The notes under the pieces were generated by a model, which ran no database searches, was not told the origin of the DNA, and saw only the letters and a list, made by a program, of their open reading frames with translations. This document shows, piece by piece, positions 12,066-38,989 of a stretch of 64,000 nt of DNA. The stretch is from Mustela lutreola (Eukaryota > Chordata > Mammalia > Carnivora > Mustelidae). How positions within the stretch are numbered: the first letter of the stretch is position 1; every line of letters starts with the position of its first letter. The stretch is from NCBI RefSeq assembly GCF_030435805.1, contig NC_081305.1:54284001-54348000 (forward strand), read 5' to 3'. Made by a program: the position numbers and the translations under genes.

Positions 12066-12479
12066 TACTTTTAAAAATAATACAAAGAAAAACAAAACAA
12101 AAGACAAAATAATACATGTTCAAAAGCTGATCTCTCCCTCCATCCTGAGGTAAACTTAACACATAAGGATTTGCTTAACAATGCCAATGGTGCATTTTTT
12201 CCCCACTGAACAATGTACCTGATGAATATTATTCCCCATTTCACAGAGAAGGGAACACAGGGAGACATGGGGAGGTAAAGTGCCTCGCCTGATGTTTGAA
12301 ATCAGGAATCTGTTATTTTCTGCCACTCTAAAAAGTGTCACATTCCAATTTATAAACTTTGGTTCTGAAGGCTGTCAACTCCTAAGGAATCAGTATCTGC
12401 TATATGTTTCTTCAGAGATGTCCTGTCCAGGCTCCAGTCAGAGCTGGCTCTCCTGGAGGCAGGGATCAGGTTGGGGTTA

Positions 12480-20119
<7,640 letters not shown>

Positions 20120-20188
20120 GGAGCTGCCACAGGACAGAGAGGAAGCCCCAATACGAAGGCCAAGGCTAATGTCTGAAAAGTGACTGAC

Positions 20189-20201
20189 CACAGAAGAGGA
20201 A
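20189..20201 (-). promoter_or_regulatory. PU.1/ETS-like site upstream of gene A
   Basis: The 13-mer cacagaagaggaa lies about 90 bases 5' of the gene A start. Identical 13-mers lie near the starts of genes B and C. The GAGGAAGT core fits PU.1, which is known to drive human CD33 in myeloid cells. Conservation in three paralogues supports function; no binding data are available. Confidence 0.5.
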
Positions 20202-20254
20202 GTTGGTGCTAGAACACTGGCGATGACAGCATGGACCTTGAAGACTAACAACTT

Positions 20255-21230
20255 CTACTTTCCAGATGGGGTCCCAGCCACCCACCCCCCAGTCCCTATC
20301 TGCGGCCTCAGGAAGTCCCAGGAAGGCAGGGACTACCTGGCCAATTACAGCTTCTAGAAACCCCAGATGGTCAGTCCTGCCAGTTGTGGGATGCAGGAAG
20401 GGTGAGCAGGAGAACCTTGAGGCATGAAAGGTGGGGCTACCTCCCCACTGTGGAAGAGGGAAGTGATTGATGTGTAATTAATGAGTGAGCACGACACCCA
20501 CATCATGAACACCTCCTTTCAGGGCTGTGGAGTCCAAGTAGAGAAGGACAGACTCCATCTCTGTTCTTAAAAACTTCCCTAACACCCAAGGGGACAGAGA
20601 AACTCCAGGCTGTAGCAGCTCCTGTTGGTACAGTGTGAGCTGGCGGATGCATGGGCAGGTCCTTGTAGGAAACACCATTGCTCTGGGCAGCTAGGAGGTG
20701 AGTTCCCAGGCATGAATGGCCAGAGTGGACAAGGACCAGGACTCCCTGGTATTCCAGGGCTTGCTGGCCGGCTCACAGCCCTCTGCTCCAGGCACCCCAG
20801 GTGTCACCCACATCAGGCCACACTTGAGAGCTGGGCATTTGCAGCAAGATGATAGCACTGCATGACGTTGAGGGAGAATGCCCAGGCGTGCCTGTCCCTT
20901 CTCCCCTCCAAGGCTCATTTTCCCCAGCGGTCACAGGAGGGATCGCAGTGCCCAGCTCTTGTCTGTGGGAGAATATGAGGACAGTGGTGGGCATTTTCCA
21001 GGGACTTGGGTGTGGCCATCTTACACGTCAAATGTCTGGCCCTGCCCATTCCTCAGTGGTACTTCATATTCCTGCTTTTGGTAAGAAGGTCCTGCTGGCC
21101 AGCTGTGTCTTAGGGTTCCTTCGTCTGTGGCCTCCCATGAAGAGATCATGTGTACCAGATGCTCACTGTGCTGCCTTGGGAAGGGGTCTAATTCTGTGCA
21201 TAGCTGGAGGTCTATATTCACAGGTTGTTA
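20255..21230. other. Upstream of gene A, unassigned
   Basis: Moderately GC-rich sequence with short open frames on both strands. No splice-flanked exon and no named repeat are recognised. Confidence 0.4.
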
Positions 21231-21398
21231 TGGGCTGAGTTGTGTCACCCTAAATTTCATGTGTTCATCTCCAAACTTCAGTACCTCCAAATATGACTAT
21301 CTTTGGACATAGGGTCTTAAAGAGATCATTAAGGTAAAATGAGGCCATTGGGGTGAGCTCCACTCCAGCAAGAATGGTGCCTTTATAAGAACAGGGGA

Positions 21399-21554
21399 TT
21401 AGGAGGGGCCCCTATGTGGTTCAGTCAGTTAAATGTCCTGGAATCGAGCCCCACATTGGGCTCCCTGCTCAGTGGGAGTCTACTTCTCCCTCTGCCTGCT
21501 GCTCCCCCTGCATGTGCTCTCTCTCTCACTCTCAGAATAAATAAATAAAATCCC
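21399..21554 (+). repeat. CAN SINE, truncated inside
   Basis: Forward copy; the head gggcccctatgtggttcagt is followed directly by the middle of the element. Confidence 0.8.
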
Positions 21555-21591
21555 AGAAGAAGAAGAAGAAGAAGAAGAAGAAGGGGGGGGG
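21555..21591. repeat. (GAA)n microsatellite in a SINE tail
   Basis: About ten GAA units and then a G run. Confidence 0.9.
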
Positions 21592-22282
21592 CGGAATTAG
21601 GACAGAGACATGCACAAGCAGAAGACCACATGAGCACAAGGGGGAACCAGGGGAACCTACAAACCAAGGAGAGAGACTTGTGAAGGAGCCTGTTCCGCCC
21701 ACAATGTCTAGCTTCTAGAGTTCTGAGAAATGAACTTCTGTTAACTAAGCCTCGGGGTTAGTGTACTTTGTTATGTTAACCCCAATAAACCAATGCATGG
21801 GATTTTCAAGAAGGCGGATGTGTTCACACAGGTCTAGTGCTCTGTGCAGGCTGGTCTGGCCCATGCTGGTCACAGTCCACACAGTGGCCAGTGGCCAGTC
21901 TGTAGGGTGGGGCCACTCCAAGGGTGGAGGAGAAAGGAAGGGGCAGGTTTGGTAATTGGAGGAAACACCTGCTGCTCTTCTGTGCTCTAATCTCTGCCTT
22001 GCTCTTACTTAGATGAACATACCTCCCCTTCTCTCCCCAGGTCAGGATAGCCTCCATGGGCCTCTGCTCAAGCTGGCCCCTCTGCTGGCTGAGCCCGTCC
22101 TCCTGCACCCTGAGCACCTGTCTCCCATCTGTTGAGTGGTGGGTCCTGGGAGCTGAAGTAAGACTAACCTTAGTCTATTCGTCTGTTTGGCCAGAGAACC
22201 AGGGACCCAGTCTTCCCAGGGCAAAGCTCCCAGTGTGAGGAGCCAATGGCTAACACCTCACCTTGTGTGGCTGTGGTGGAAG

Positions 22283-22670
22283 TTATATATGAGTGTGTCT
22301 GTTGTGTTTGTGTGTCTGTGGCCTGTGTGTCTGTGTAGGTGCATGTGTGTTCGTGTCTGCAGTCTCTCTGTGTGTCTGTGGTATGTGTGTTTTTCTTTGG
22401 TCTGGGTACATATGTGTGTGTGTTCTGGGTTTGTGGTCTGTTGTGTGCATGCCTGAGGTATGTCTGTGTATATGTGTGTGTGTGATTTCTCAGTGTGTAT
22501 TTGGAGGTGTGTCTGTCTCTGTGTGTGTGTCTGTGTGTCTGTTTGAAGTTTACGTGTGTCTGTAGGTCTGTGTCCTCTGTGTGTGCATATCTGAGTTACT
22601 TGTGCATGTCTGCTTAAAGTGCCTGTGGCATGTGCGTGTGCATATGTGTGCACACTCAAATGTCATTTTC
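22283..22670. repeat. TG/TGTC-rich low-complexity tract
   Basis: Nearly 390 bases of tgtgtgtctgtg-like text on the plus strand. Open frames here are artefacts. Confidence 0.9.
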
Positions 22671-22894
22671 CCAATGACAACATCCGTGGACAACATACTG
22701 AAAACTATAATCCATTTCATATTCTCTCTGTATCTTTTTCTTTCATTTTTCTTCAAACTCCTTATCACAAATCAGCCTAAAATATAATCTGCTCAATTAT
22801 TCTTTGTCTCTCCTGCTGAATCCACCCTGGCTAGAAAAATGCTTGGCATACACTAGGTGATCAATGAATATGTACTTTAAGAATTGTAAGGATA

Positions 22895-23095
22895 GGGGTG
22901 CCTGGGTGGCTCAGTTGGTTAAGCAGCTGCCTTCAGCTCAGGTCATGATCCCAGGGTCCTGGGATCGAGACCCACATCGGGCTCCCTGCTCAGCAGGGAC
23001 TCTGTTTCTCCCTCTCCCTCTGCCTGTTGCTCCCCCTGTTTGTGCTCTCTCACTCTTTGTCAAATAAATAAATAAATAAAATCTTTTTAAAAAGA
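22895..23095 (+). repeat. CAN SINE with target-site duplication
   Basis: Flanked by agaattgtaaggata and agagttgtaaggata. Confidence 0.92.
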
Positions 23096-23110
23096 AGAGT
23101 TGTAAGGATA

Positions 23111-23228
23111 TTGGGATGCCTGGCTGGCTTGGTCGCTGCAGCATGTGACTCTTAATCTTGGAGTGGGTGTTTGAGTGTCATGTTGGGTGCACATATTACT
23201 TAATAATGAAATCTTTATTTAAAAAAAG
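23111..23228 (+). repeat. SINEC_c-type SINE
   Basis: ttgggatgcctggctggctt followed by catgtgactcttaatcttgg. Confidence 0.75.
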
Positions 23229-24584
23229 AATTATAAGGATATTTAGGATAATAAAAATAAGATTTCTGGTTGTCCACAGTGAAAAAGTATATATTCTTCA
23301 GAACATACCCATCTGGGATTATCTGAGTTTAGCATTTTATTACCTTTGAACCAATTTAAATGCTATAATTTATAGATAATTAGCAATGCAAATAATTCTT
23401 GTCCAAAGACATACACATACATTCTGTCTCCTTGGGGAGGGGACCTAAATCCCCCTACCAAGCCACTTTTACATGCATCCACAAATTCATTTCAATATTC
23501 CCTTATTCCACATAAATTTGGGCATCTTTAATTTCTGTCTCTTTCCCTTGTTTGTAATGAGTTAAATAAATAAAATGGGGAGTTGCTACTCAGTGGATAT
23601 GAAGTTTCAGTCCTGCAGGTTGAAAAAGTTCTAGAGATCCTTTGTACAACACAGTACTTACAGTTAACACTGGTGTACACTTAAAAATTTGTTAAGAGGA
23701 TAGATCTGATGGTATGTGTTTTTGCCACAATGAAAAATCTTTAACACATGTTTATTTTATATCTATAAGGGTCATGATATTGCCTTCAGAAAAAAATCTT
23801 CCTTTAACAGAATAAACAAACAAATTCATTTGCACCTCTGTGCATGTGTTGACTTTTTGTCTTGTGGTGTGTTCTAGGCATTAGGACCTGGTCCCTGCCC
23901 CCTTAGCCAAATAAGATGGTTCATGTTACAGCTTGAGTTCATGTTAAAGGATTTTGCTATTTCTGCTTGAACAACTGGGAACTACTGGAGGGTTAGAAGC
24001 TGAAAATGACTCTTGGGTTTTTAGAATTCCCTCTGGCTTCTCTATGGAAAACAGATTGGGGATGGGAAGAGAGAGGGTGAGAAGATGAATTTCCTTTACT
24101 GTGTATTTATGTTTCCAAGATAGAAAGTGAGTTCTTGGAGGCAAGAATATGCATTTCTTACAAACAGTGCAGACTTGCTTTGTACACAATAATGACAAAT
24201 TTCAGAGTAGGTGATAAATACATGTCAAGTGGCAGTAAAGGTAAACACACAAATAGCAGAATCTTGCATAAAGTACTGTTTTAATTCTGGTAAAAAAAAA
24301 AAAAAGGTTACATATAGATGACTTTTCTCTCCTTGCATCTACTTACTTACAACCAGAAGAAATAGTTTGGAAGACCAGAAGTGACAGGTAAACAAAAATT
24401 TGTTTATCTATTTTTCTGTGTAGGGGCTGGGGGAAATCAGCAAAGTGCTTTCTTACTGTGTGGAGGTGGGTTAGGGATGGGGAGAGAATTTGGGAGACAA
24501 TGGGCACAGTGCTCTCATGCCTGGCCCCTCCCTTTGAGCTCCCGTATCCAAGACTTTCCCTTATCCTAAGAGACAAAGCAGCTC
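23229..24584. other. Unassigned, with an L1-like 3' end
   Basis: gtgtacacttaaaaatttgt near 23670 resembles an L1 3' end. The remainder is AT-rich and unrecognised. Confidence 0.4.
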
Positions 24585-24747
24585 AAAAAATTATTTATTT
24601 GAGAGAAAGAGAGCATGGGAGAGGTCTGAGGAAAAAGCAGACTCCCTGCTGAGCAGGAAGCCTGATGTGGGACTTGATTTGGGGATTCCAGGATCATGAC
24701 CTGAGCCAAGGGCAGTTGCTTAACTAACTAAGCCACCCAGGTACCCC
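24585..24747 (-). repeat. CAN SINE with target-site duplication
   Basis: A reverse copy flanked by aaagcagctcaa. Confidence 0.88.
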
Positions 24748-26082
24748 AAAGCAGCTCAAGTTTTTCTCATCCTTCCTTTTCTAGAGGTTTTCAACCTCAT
24801 CAGGGAAAAGACAAATGAAGTCAGCGTCCTGCAGAATATTGGCTCTGGGGGTGATCAATGGTGAACCCTGTTTTTGTGCTGGGGGAACTCAGATAAAGGG
24901 TTCTCTGGGAGGAATCTGATCACTTGGTGTAGTAGATCCTGGAGGGACCATAGGGGAGGGGGCTGGTGGAAGTCAGCCCCCATGCAGGCGATCCTGAGCA
25001 GGGAAGGACCAGAAAAGGAGGAACAGAAATGGAGGGATGTTGGATGGCCATGAAGTTCCTGTTTCCAGTCCTATTAACAGGACCCAGTCTTCCTTCCACT
25101 TACCAGCTCTGGGGCTAAGGACAGCATGGGCTAGTAACTGCAAGAATCACCTGGGCAGAGGTGGGACCCTTGGAGTGGTTGAGACCACCTATCGGGGGAC
25201 AGGAAGGGTCTAGACAGAAATGTGAGAAAACATGGAAAGAGGAAAAACCCATCCCAGACTGAAAAAGTGAAAATCAATTCAAATGCAGAAAGAAAAAAAA
25301 ATCTTGAAGTTATTCAGGCTTGGTAGGAAGACAGTTACAAAGTGGAATGGAAACGTTATTTCTCCCAAGGTCTTACAAAAGCTCTAAATGCCATAAGGAC
25401 CCCCTCTTTGAGTGATCACTACTTTCTTGCCAACAATGTCCCAAGACTGGCCTTGTTATTCCATCTAATTACTGGGGCCACCTATGCCTAAACCTCACCT
25501 CAGGACAACACCCAATCCCTGGTTAACAATCCCTCCTTTGTTCAGGGAACAAAGAGCCCAAGTCTGAGGAGGGAAGCACATCCTATGAGGTCCCAGACAC
25601 CCCTGACCAGCATCACTGACTTAGGATATCACCAGACCCTTTTGTAGGCTCCTCTCACTCTGCACTGGCGGCTGATAAATTGTTGGCATTCTGGGGGCTC
25701 TCCATCCACTGACTCTCCAGGAGACATTGACCCCTGGAGAGTCTCAGGGGGGAGGGGGGGTGGTCCCGAGAGGGGATTGGTGCTGTCCGTGGTGCTGAAA
25801 CAGGGTCATGCTTTGAGCTCAGGTACCTCCCAGCTCAGCAGCAGGGAGGACCCAGATGCTTATGACTGGATTTGGGGCCAGGAGGGGAAAAGGGTGGGGA
25901 TGGATGGAGCCAGAGAAACAATCAGGAGTGGGCAGTGCTGGCCTCCTCTCTCTTCACCTGCCACCCTTCCTGTTCATTCTCAGGCATTGTTCCTCCTGTG
26001 GATGAAGGGACTGCCTGTCCCTTCTGTGTGAGCCTTCTTGCTAAGGTCCTCGGCTTACTGGCCTCTTGTACTGCTCCTTTCT
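24748..26082. other. No gene or named repeat recognised
   Basis: Between genes A and B. Open frames are short and lack splice-flanked, Ig-like or ITIM sequence. Confidence 0.45.
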
Positions 26083-26274
26083 TTTTTTTAAAGATTTTAT
26101 TTATTTTTTTGAAGGACAGAGATCACAAGTGGGCAGAGAGGCAGGCAGAGAGAGAGGGGGAAGAAGGCTCCCTTCTCAACAGAGACCCTGATGCAGGGCT
26201 CAATCCCAGGACCCTGGGACCATGACCTGAAAGGGAGGCAGAGGCTTTAACCCACTGAGCCTTCCAGGCGCCCC
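26083..26274 (-). repeat. CAN SINE
   Basis: A reverse copy ending gagccttccaggcgcccc. Confidence 0.88.
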
Positions 26275-26304
26275 TGTACTCCTCCTTTAAATAGCTTACT
26301 TCAT

Positions 26305-26329
26305 CACACACACACACACACACACACAC
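26305..26329. repeat. (CA)n microsatellite
   Basis: About twelve CA units. Confidence 0.9.
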
Positions 26330-26869
26330 TTCTGAAAGTGAGGAGGCTAGTCTTCACATTTGACAAAAGAGAAAATTTAAGATCAGGGTCAGGAATATTA
26401 GACAGTATGCCTGGATCCCGTTCTCCCGCTCCAGTGCCTCTGGGCAGGAGAAGATATCTCAAGTCTGATGGAGAAGGTGTTTCTTGGACATGCATTTCTG
26501 GCTGCAATTGATCCCCCTTGCTGGGGGCACTGGGCCTGCCTGATTGTTAAAAGGGCTCCCTTCCAACCAGGAGAAAAATGGCCCTACCTAGCTGTCTTCT
26601 GTCTCTCAGGATTTGGGAAATGATGGGTCTGAGTGTCTTTCCTCTGTTGGATGGGAGGACTGAGATGCTCTCCTTCTGTGTTAGTACTCTAGCTCTAGGG
26701 GCCTAAACCAACTCACTTTCTTCTTACTGCATTCCAGAGTTCTCCTTTGTTTCTTGCACCATTTACAGGGTTTCTAGTTGCAAGTAGAGGGAGGAGCAGG
26801 GAACAATGTGTTGATGACAACTTGTTTCGATTCAAAGTCTAACCATCAAATTTTTTTCCTTTAAAAAAG

Positions 26870-27112
26870 AGTTTTATTTATTTACTTATTTTTTAAAGTT
26901 TATTATTTTTTATTTTTTATTTTTTAAATTTTATTTTATTTTTTCGGTGTTCCAAGATTCATTGTTTATGCACCACACCCAGTGCTCCAAGCAATACATG
27001 CCCTCCTTAATACCCACTATAGGCTGACCTAACCCCCAATCCCCTCCCCTCCAAAATCCTCAGTTTGTTTCTCAGAGCCCACAGTCTCTCATGGTCCATC
27101 TAACAATCAACT
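26870..27112 (-). repeat. Carnivore L1 3' end
   Basis: gcaccacacccagtgctcca and cagtctctcatggtccatct; the same text recurs at 43640. Confidence 0.75.
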
Positions 27113-27639
27113 TTTTATGTTTTCAACAGATGGTTGGCTCATGTTACCCAGCCTGACATTATCATAAACAGAAGTCTGACAGCTGTCCCTCTTGGATGTA
27201 GGGAAGGGAGAGTTAGGTCCCAAACATTTTTTTACACCACACCAGCATCTCCCATTTGTTTTTAGGAGTCATTTTATGACTTTATGGCCTTATACTTTAT
27301 CCCTGTCATGCTTTTGGTGCTACTGGTGGAGGTAGGGCTGTTTTTATTTAAGTTGATTTTTAAATAAAATATTGGGCTTTTGAGGAGGACGATTAAAACT
27401 TCCTGCATGCCTCCACCAACCATCTCAAACCTGACATCTATTTTCAAGTTTATTTTGAAGGATAAGAGGGTGCCAGACAGATGAAGATCTGGTGATGGGT
27501 CTTCCTGGAAAAAGGATGTGGATGCACAAAGATGGTGAGGAATTCACAAGCAGGGGAGCACTTAGAGAATGGCATGAGGGACTGATGGGTCAGGATATGG
27601 AGATGCAGAAGTAGACTGGGTAAAGTTGAAAACAGCCTG

Positions 27640-27830
27640 GAATAGAGGTTAGACAACCGTGGGTTGTCTGCTTTTGCAAATAAAATTTTGTTGGAACACA
27701 GCCACATTAGTTCATTTGTGGAATGGCTATGGCTACATTTGCACTACAAACACAGAGTTGAATAGTTACTAGGGTCCTTACAAACCCTAAAATACTTGCT
27801 ATCTGGCTCTCTAAAAAAAAAAAAAAAATT
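27640..27830. repeat. DNA-transposon-like (MER) relic
   Basis: ttgttggaacacagccacat with tacttgctatctggctct recalls a common non-autonomous DNA transposon; I cannot name the subfamily. Confidence 0.5.
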
Positions 27831-27900
27831 CTGACCCTTGACCTGGAATGTCAAATTAGAAGCTTGTAAATTAGTCTTTGGGGCTGAGGAGATGGAGAGG

Positions 27901-28098
27901 TTTTTTTTTTTTTTTTTGACAGAGAGAGAGAGAGAGAGAGAGAGCGATCACAAGTAGGCAGAGAGGCAGGCAGAGAGAGAGGGGGAAGCAGGCTCCCTTC
28001 TGGGCAGAGAGCCCGATGTGGGGCTCGATCCCAGGACTCTGGGATCATGACCTGAGCCGAAGGCAGAGGCTTAACCCACTGAGCCACCCAGGCGCCCC
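27901..28098 (-). repeat. CAN SINE with target-site duplication
   Basis: Flanked by gatggagagg; long T tail then (GA)n. Confidence 0.92.
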
Positions 28099-28324
28099 GA
28101 TGGAGAGGTATTTTGACTGGTCAGCCCTGAGTTTTAGGAAATTCTTTAAATGTTAATATGTGATTTTGCTTCTAACAAGACTAGTAGGAGGCAGGCAGGA
28201 TGGAAAGGGAAGATTCAGGAAGGGAGAGGGGTGATGCTGGAGGCAAAGTCAGGAAAGAGACCCATGGGGAGGGTTTTGTTTTTCTGATAAATATTCAATA
28301 ATATTTATCATTAAATAATACATC

Positions 28325-28440
28325 TGGATCTATAGTTTATTTTTTCCAGCTTTATTGAGATATAGTTGACACATAACATTGTATGGGTTAAATTATACAA
28401 TGTAATGATTTGATATATGTATACATTACAAAATGATTAC
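28325..28440 (-). repeat. L1 3' end fragment
   Basis: agctttattgagatatagtt and following, an antisense L1 3'-UTR phrase. Confidence 0.65.
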
Positions 28441-28599
28441 AACATGGGAGGGTTTTGAAAGTGAGACTGACACATTGCTGGTGTCCCAACAGAACACACC
28501 CAGCCTAGGTGAGATGCCACCAACACCTTTCTGTTCAAGGGGGAAGGAACTAGTGTGCACTAAACTCTCACAGTGCATCAGGGCCTCTGCTGGGTCTTT

Positions 28600-28802
28600 T
28601 CTTTTCTTTTCTTTTAAGATTTTATTTATTTATTTGACAGAGAGAGGTCACAAGTAGGCAGAGAGGCAGGCAGAGAGAGAGAGAGAGGAGGAAGCAGGCT
28701 CCCCGTCGAGCAGAGAGCCCGATGCGGGACTCAATCCCAGGACCCTGAGATCATGACCTGAGCCGAAGGCAAGGGCCCAACCCACTGAGCCACCCAGGCG
28801 TC
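28600..28802 (-). repeat. CAN SINE with target-site duplication
   Basis: A reverse copy flanked by tgctgggt. Confidence 0.9.
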
Positions 28803-28827
28803 CTGCTGGGTTTTTTCTATATGCACT

Positions 28828-28833
28828 TTTATT
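28828..28833 (-). terminator. Candidate poly(A) signal of gene B
   Basis: AATAAA on the minus strand lies about 300 bases beyond the CD33 stop and just before a CAN SINE. It is the first such hexamer I noticed after the stop. It may also be part of a MIR relic. Confidence 0.35.
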
Positions 28834-28839
28834 TACTCC

Positions 28840-28990
28840 TTGTGGCAGCCCTGTGAGGTGGGACATCTTATACCCATTTTGCAAAGCAGGAAATCAAGTC
28901 ATGAAGCGGTAAAATGGTTTGCCTGATGTCATACTGTTGATAAATGAGAGCATGGATTCCACCCCAGGCCTCTCTGGTTGTAAAGCCTTA
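28840..28990. repeat. MIR relic
   Basis: cagccctgtgaggtgggaca, then cccattttgcaaagcaggaa, follows the MIR core. It lies in the 3' flank of CD33. Confidence 0.65.
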
Positions 28991-29130
28991 GTTTTATAGC
29001 AGGAAACTCACATTCAGGAGTTTGTAAACCCATTGCCTATGGGGTTGTTAACTCTCCAAGAATCAGCCTTTGGTTCCCCTTCCTGGAGGGTATGGATGCT
29101 CTCTCCAAGACTGATGCACCAGATGGTTCC

Positions 29131-37507
<8,377 letters not shown>

Positions 37508-37508
37508 T

Positions 37509-37521
37509 CACAGAAGAGGAA
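37509..37521 (-). promoter_or_regulatory. PU.1/ETS-like site upstream of gene B
   Basis: The 13-mer cacagaagaggaa lies about 120 bases 5' of the CD33 ATG, and the same element lies near the starts of genes A and C. Confidence 0.5.
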
Positions 37522-38559
37522 CTACAGCTCAGAGCTCTCTCTGCTTTCTACCCAGAGCCGGCCACACCCTTGGCTGGACACAAGGGAGACCCACGCGGGG
37601 AGGAGAGAGCAGGAGCAGGCCCATGTCCTGCCCCTCATCTCAGCACTTTCTTCTGGCACCAGAACCTGGCCAGGACCTCTGAGGACACATGAAGCCTGGG
37701 ACACAGTGAGTCTCCTAAGGTCTCTTCCACCTGAGGGGCTTGTCTGAGAAGCACCGTGTACACCGGGGAGCTAGTCAATTCCTGGCTAGACCTGGAGGGT
37801 CACAGTCTCATCTTGATCCTTGGGTGTTCTGTCTGCAAGGTGGAGGATTCTATAGGTCTGTGTGAGCCATTGGGGCAGAAGAGAAGAGATCCTGGGTGAA
37901 GAGAAGACAGCGGCCACTCATACATTCATTCATTCATTCTCCATGAGCTTAGTGAACATCTGTGTTGGGGAACTGGAGACGAGACTGCTGGACCTGGCCT
38001 GGTCCATCCTGTAATGCAGTCCCTACCCAGGGAGCCACTTCCTCCGTAGACACACTGGACTTTGTCTTTGTCCCTGTGAGGTTCACAGCTGGTCGTTTTT
38101 TAAATGTGTCTGCTAATGAACCATGGAACACTACCTCAAAAATTAATGAAGTCCTGTATGGTGACTAACATCACATAATATAAATAAAAAAACAAACAAA
38201 TAAATAAATATGTCTGCTGATCCACTGGATATTTTCTAAATATACAGTATTGGGTCCTTTTTTCTTTCCCTTCTACTATGCTGATTCATGAAGTTTCAAT
38301 GGCACCTCCAAAATGAGAACTATGTGGGATCTTCATGTAAATGAGAAGGGAGAACAGTGTTCATGAGTCATGGGAAAAATCTTTTCTATGAATGCTGTCT
38401 ATACAGTGGTGCGTGGACTGAAGCAGGTTTTTTAGTTCCTCATCATCTCCTGTGATGTAAAAAATCAGCTTCTCAAGGTGAAATGTGGCTCAAAGCACAT
38501 ATTACAGCAGAAAACATAAGTGGAACAAATATACAACTGCAATTAAAATCATAGGTGCT

Positions 38560-38753
38560 GGGGCGCCTGGGTGGCTCAGTGGGTTGAGCCTCTGCCTTCA
38601 GCTCAGGTCATGATCTCAGGGTGCTGGGATCGAGCCCCACATCGGGCTCTCTGCTCAGCAGGGAGCTTGCTTCCTCCCCCTTCTCTCCCTCTGCCTGCTT
38701 CTCTGCCTACTTGCGATCTCTGTGTGTCAAATAAATAAGTAAAATTTAAAAAA
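38560..38753 (+). repeat. CAN SINE, only in duplication copy 1
   Basis: Flanked by aaaatcataggtgct and aaaatcacaggtgct. The matching site in copy 2 (about 50600) is empty. Confidence 0.95.
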
Positions 38754-38989
38754 AAAATCACAGGTGCTACCTATGTTATTTTCTATCTCTGTGGAGTACG
38801 CATTGGGCATATCATTGATGTCTATCTACACAATATAACATGATATATAATTCATTTGTATCATAGAGTTGTAAAATGTTGCAAACGCAGTGGTATGTAA
38901 AGTATGTTCTTTAAACATTACTCACATGGAGCTATTTTGCACCTCATCTGATAAATGAGGAATTGAGTCTCCAATAAGTGAAATCACAC

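Larger units (their letters stand above)
21232..21790 (+). mobile_element. MaLR-like LTR, fossil
   Basis: It begins atgggctgagttgtgtcacc and later shows tcttaaagagatcattaagg, tttataagaacagg and a closing tactttgttatgttaacccc. An old LTR carrying a SINE insert. Confidence 0.6.

Noticed and set aside
22258-22659. 133-codon His/Thr-rich open frame on the minus strand
   Set aside because: Translation of the TG repeat tract, hence low complexity.
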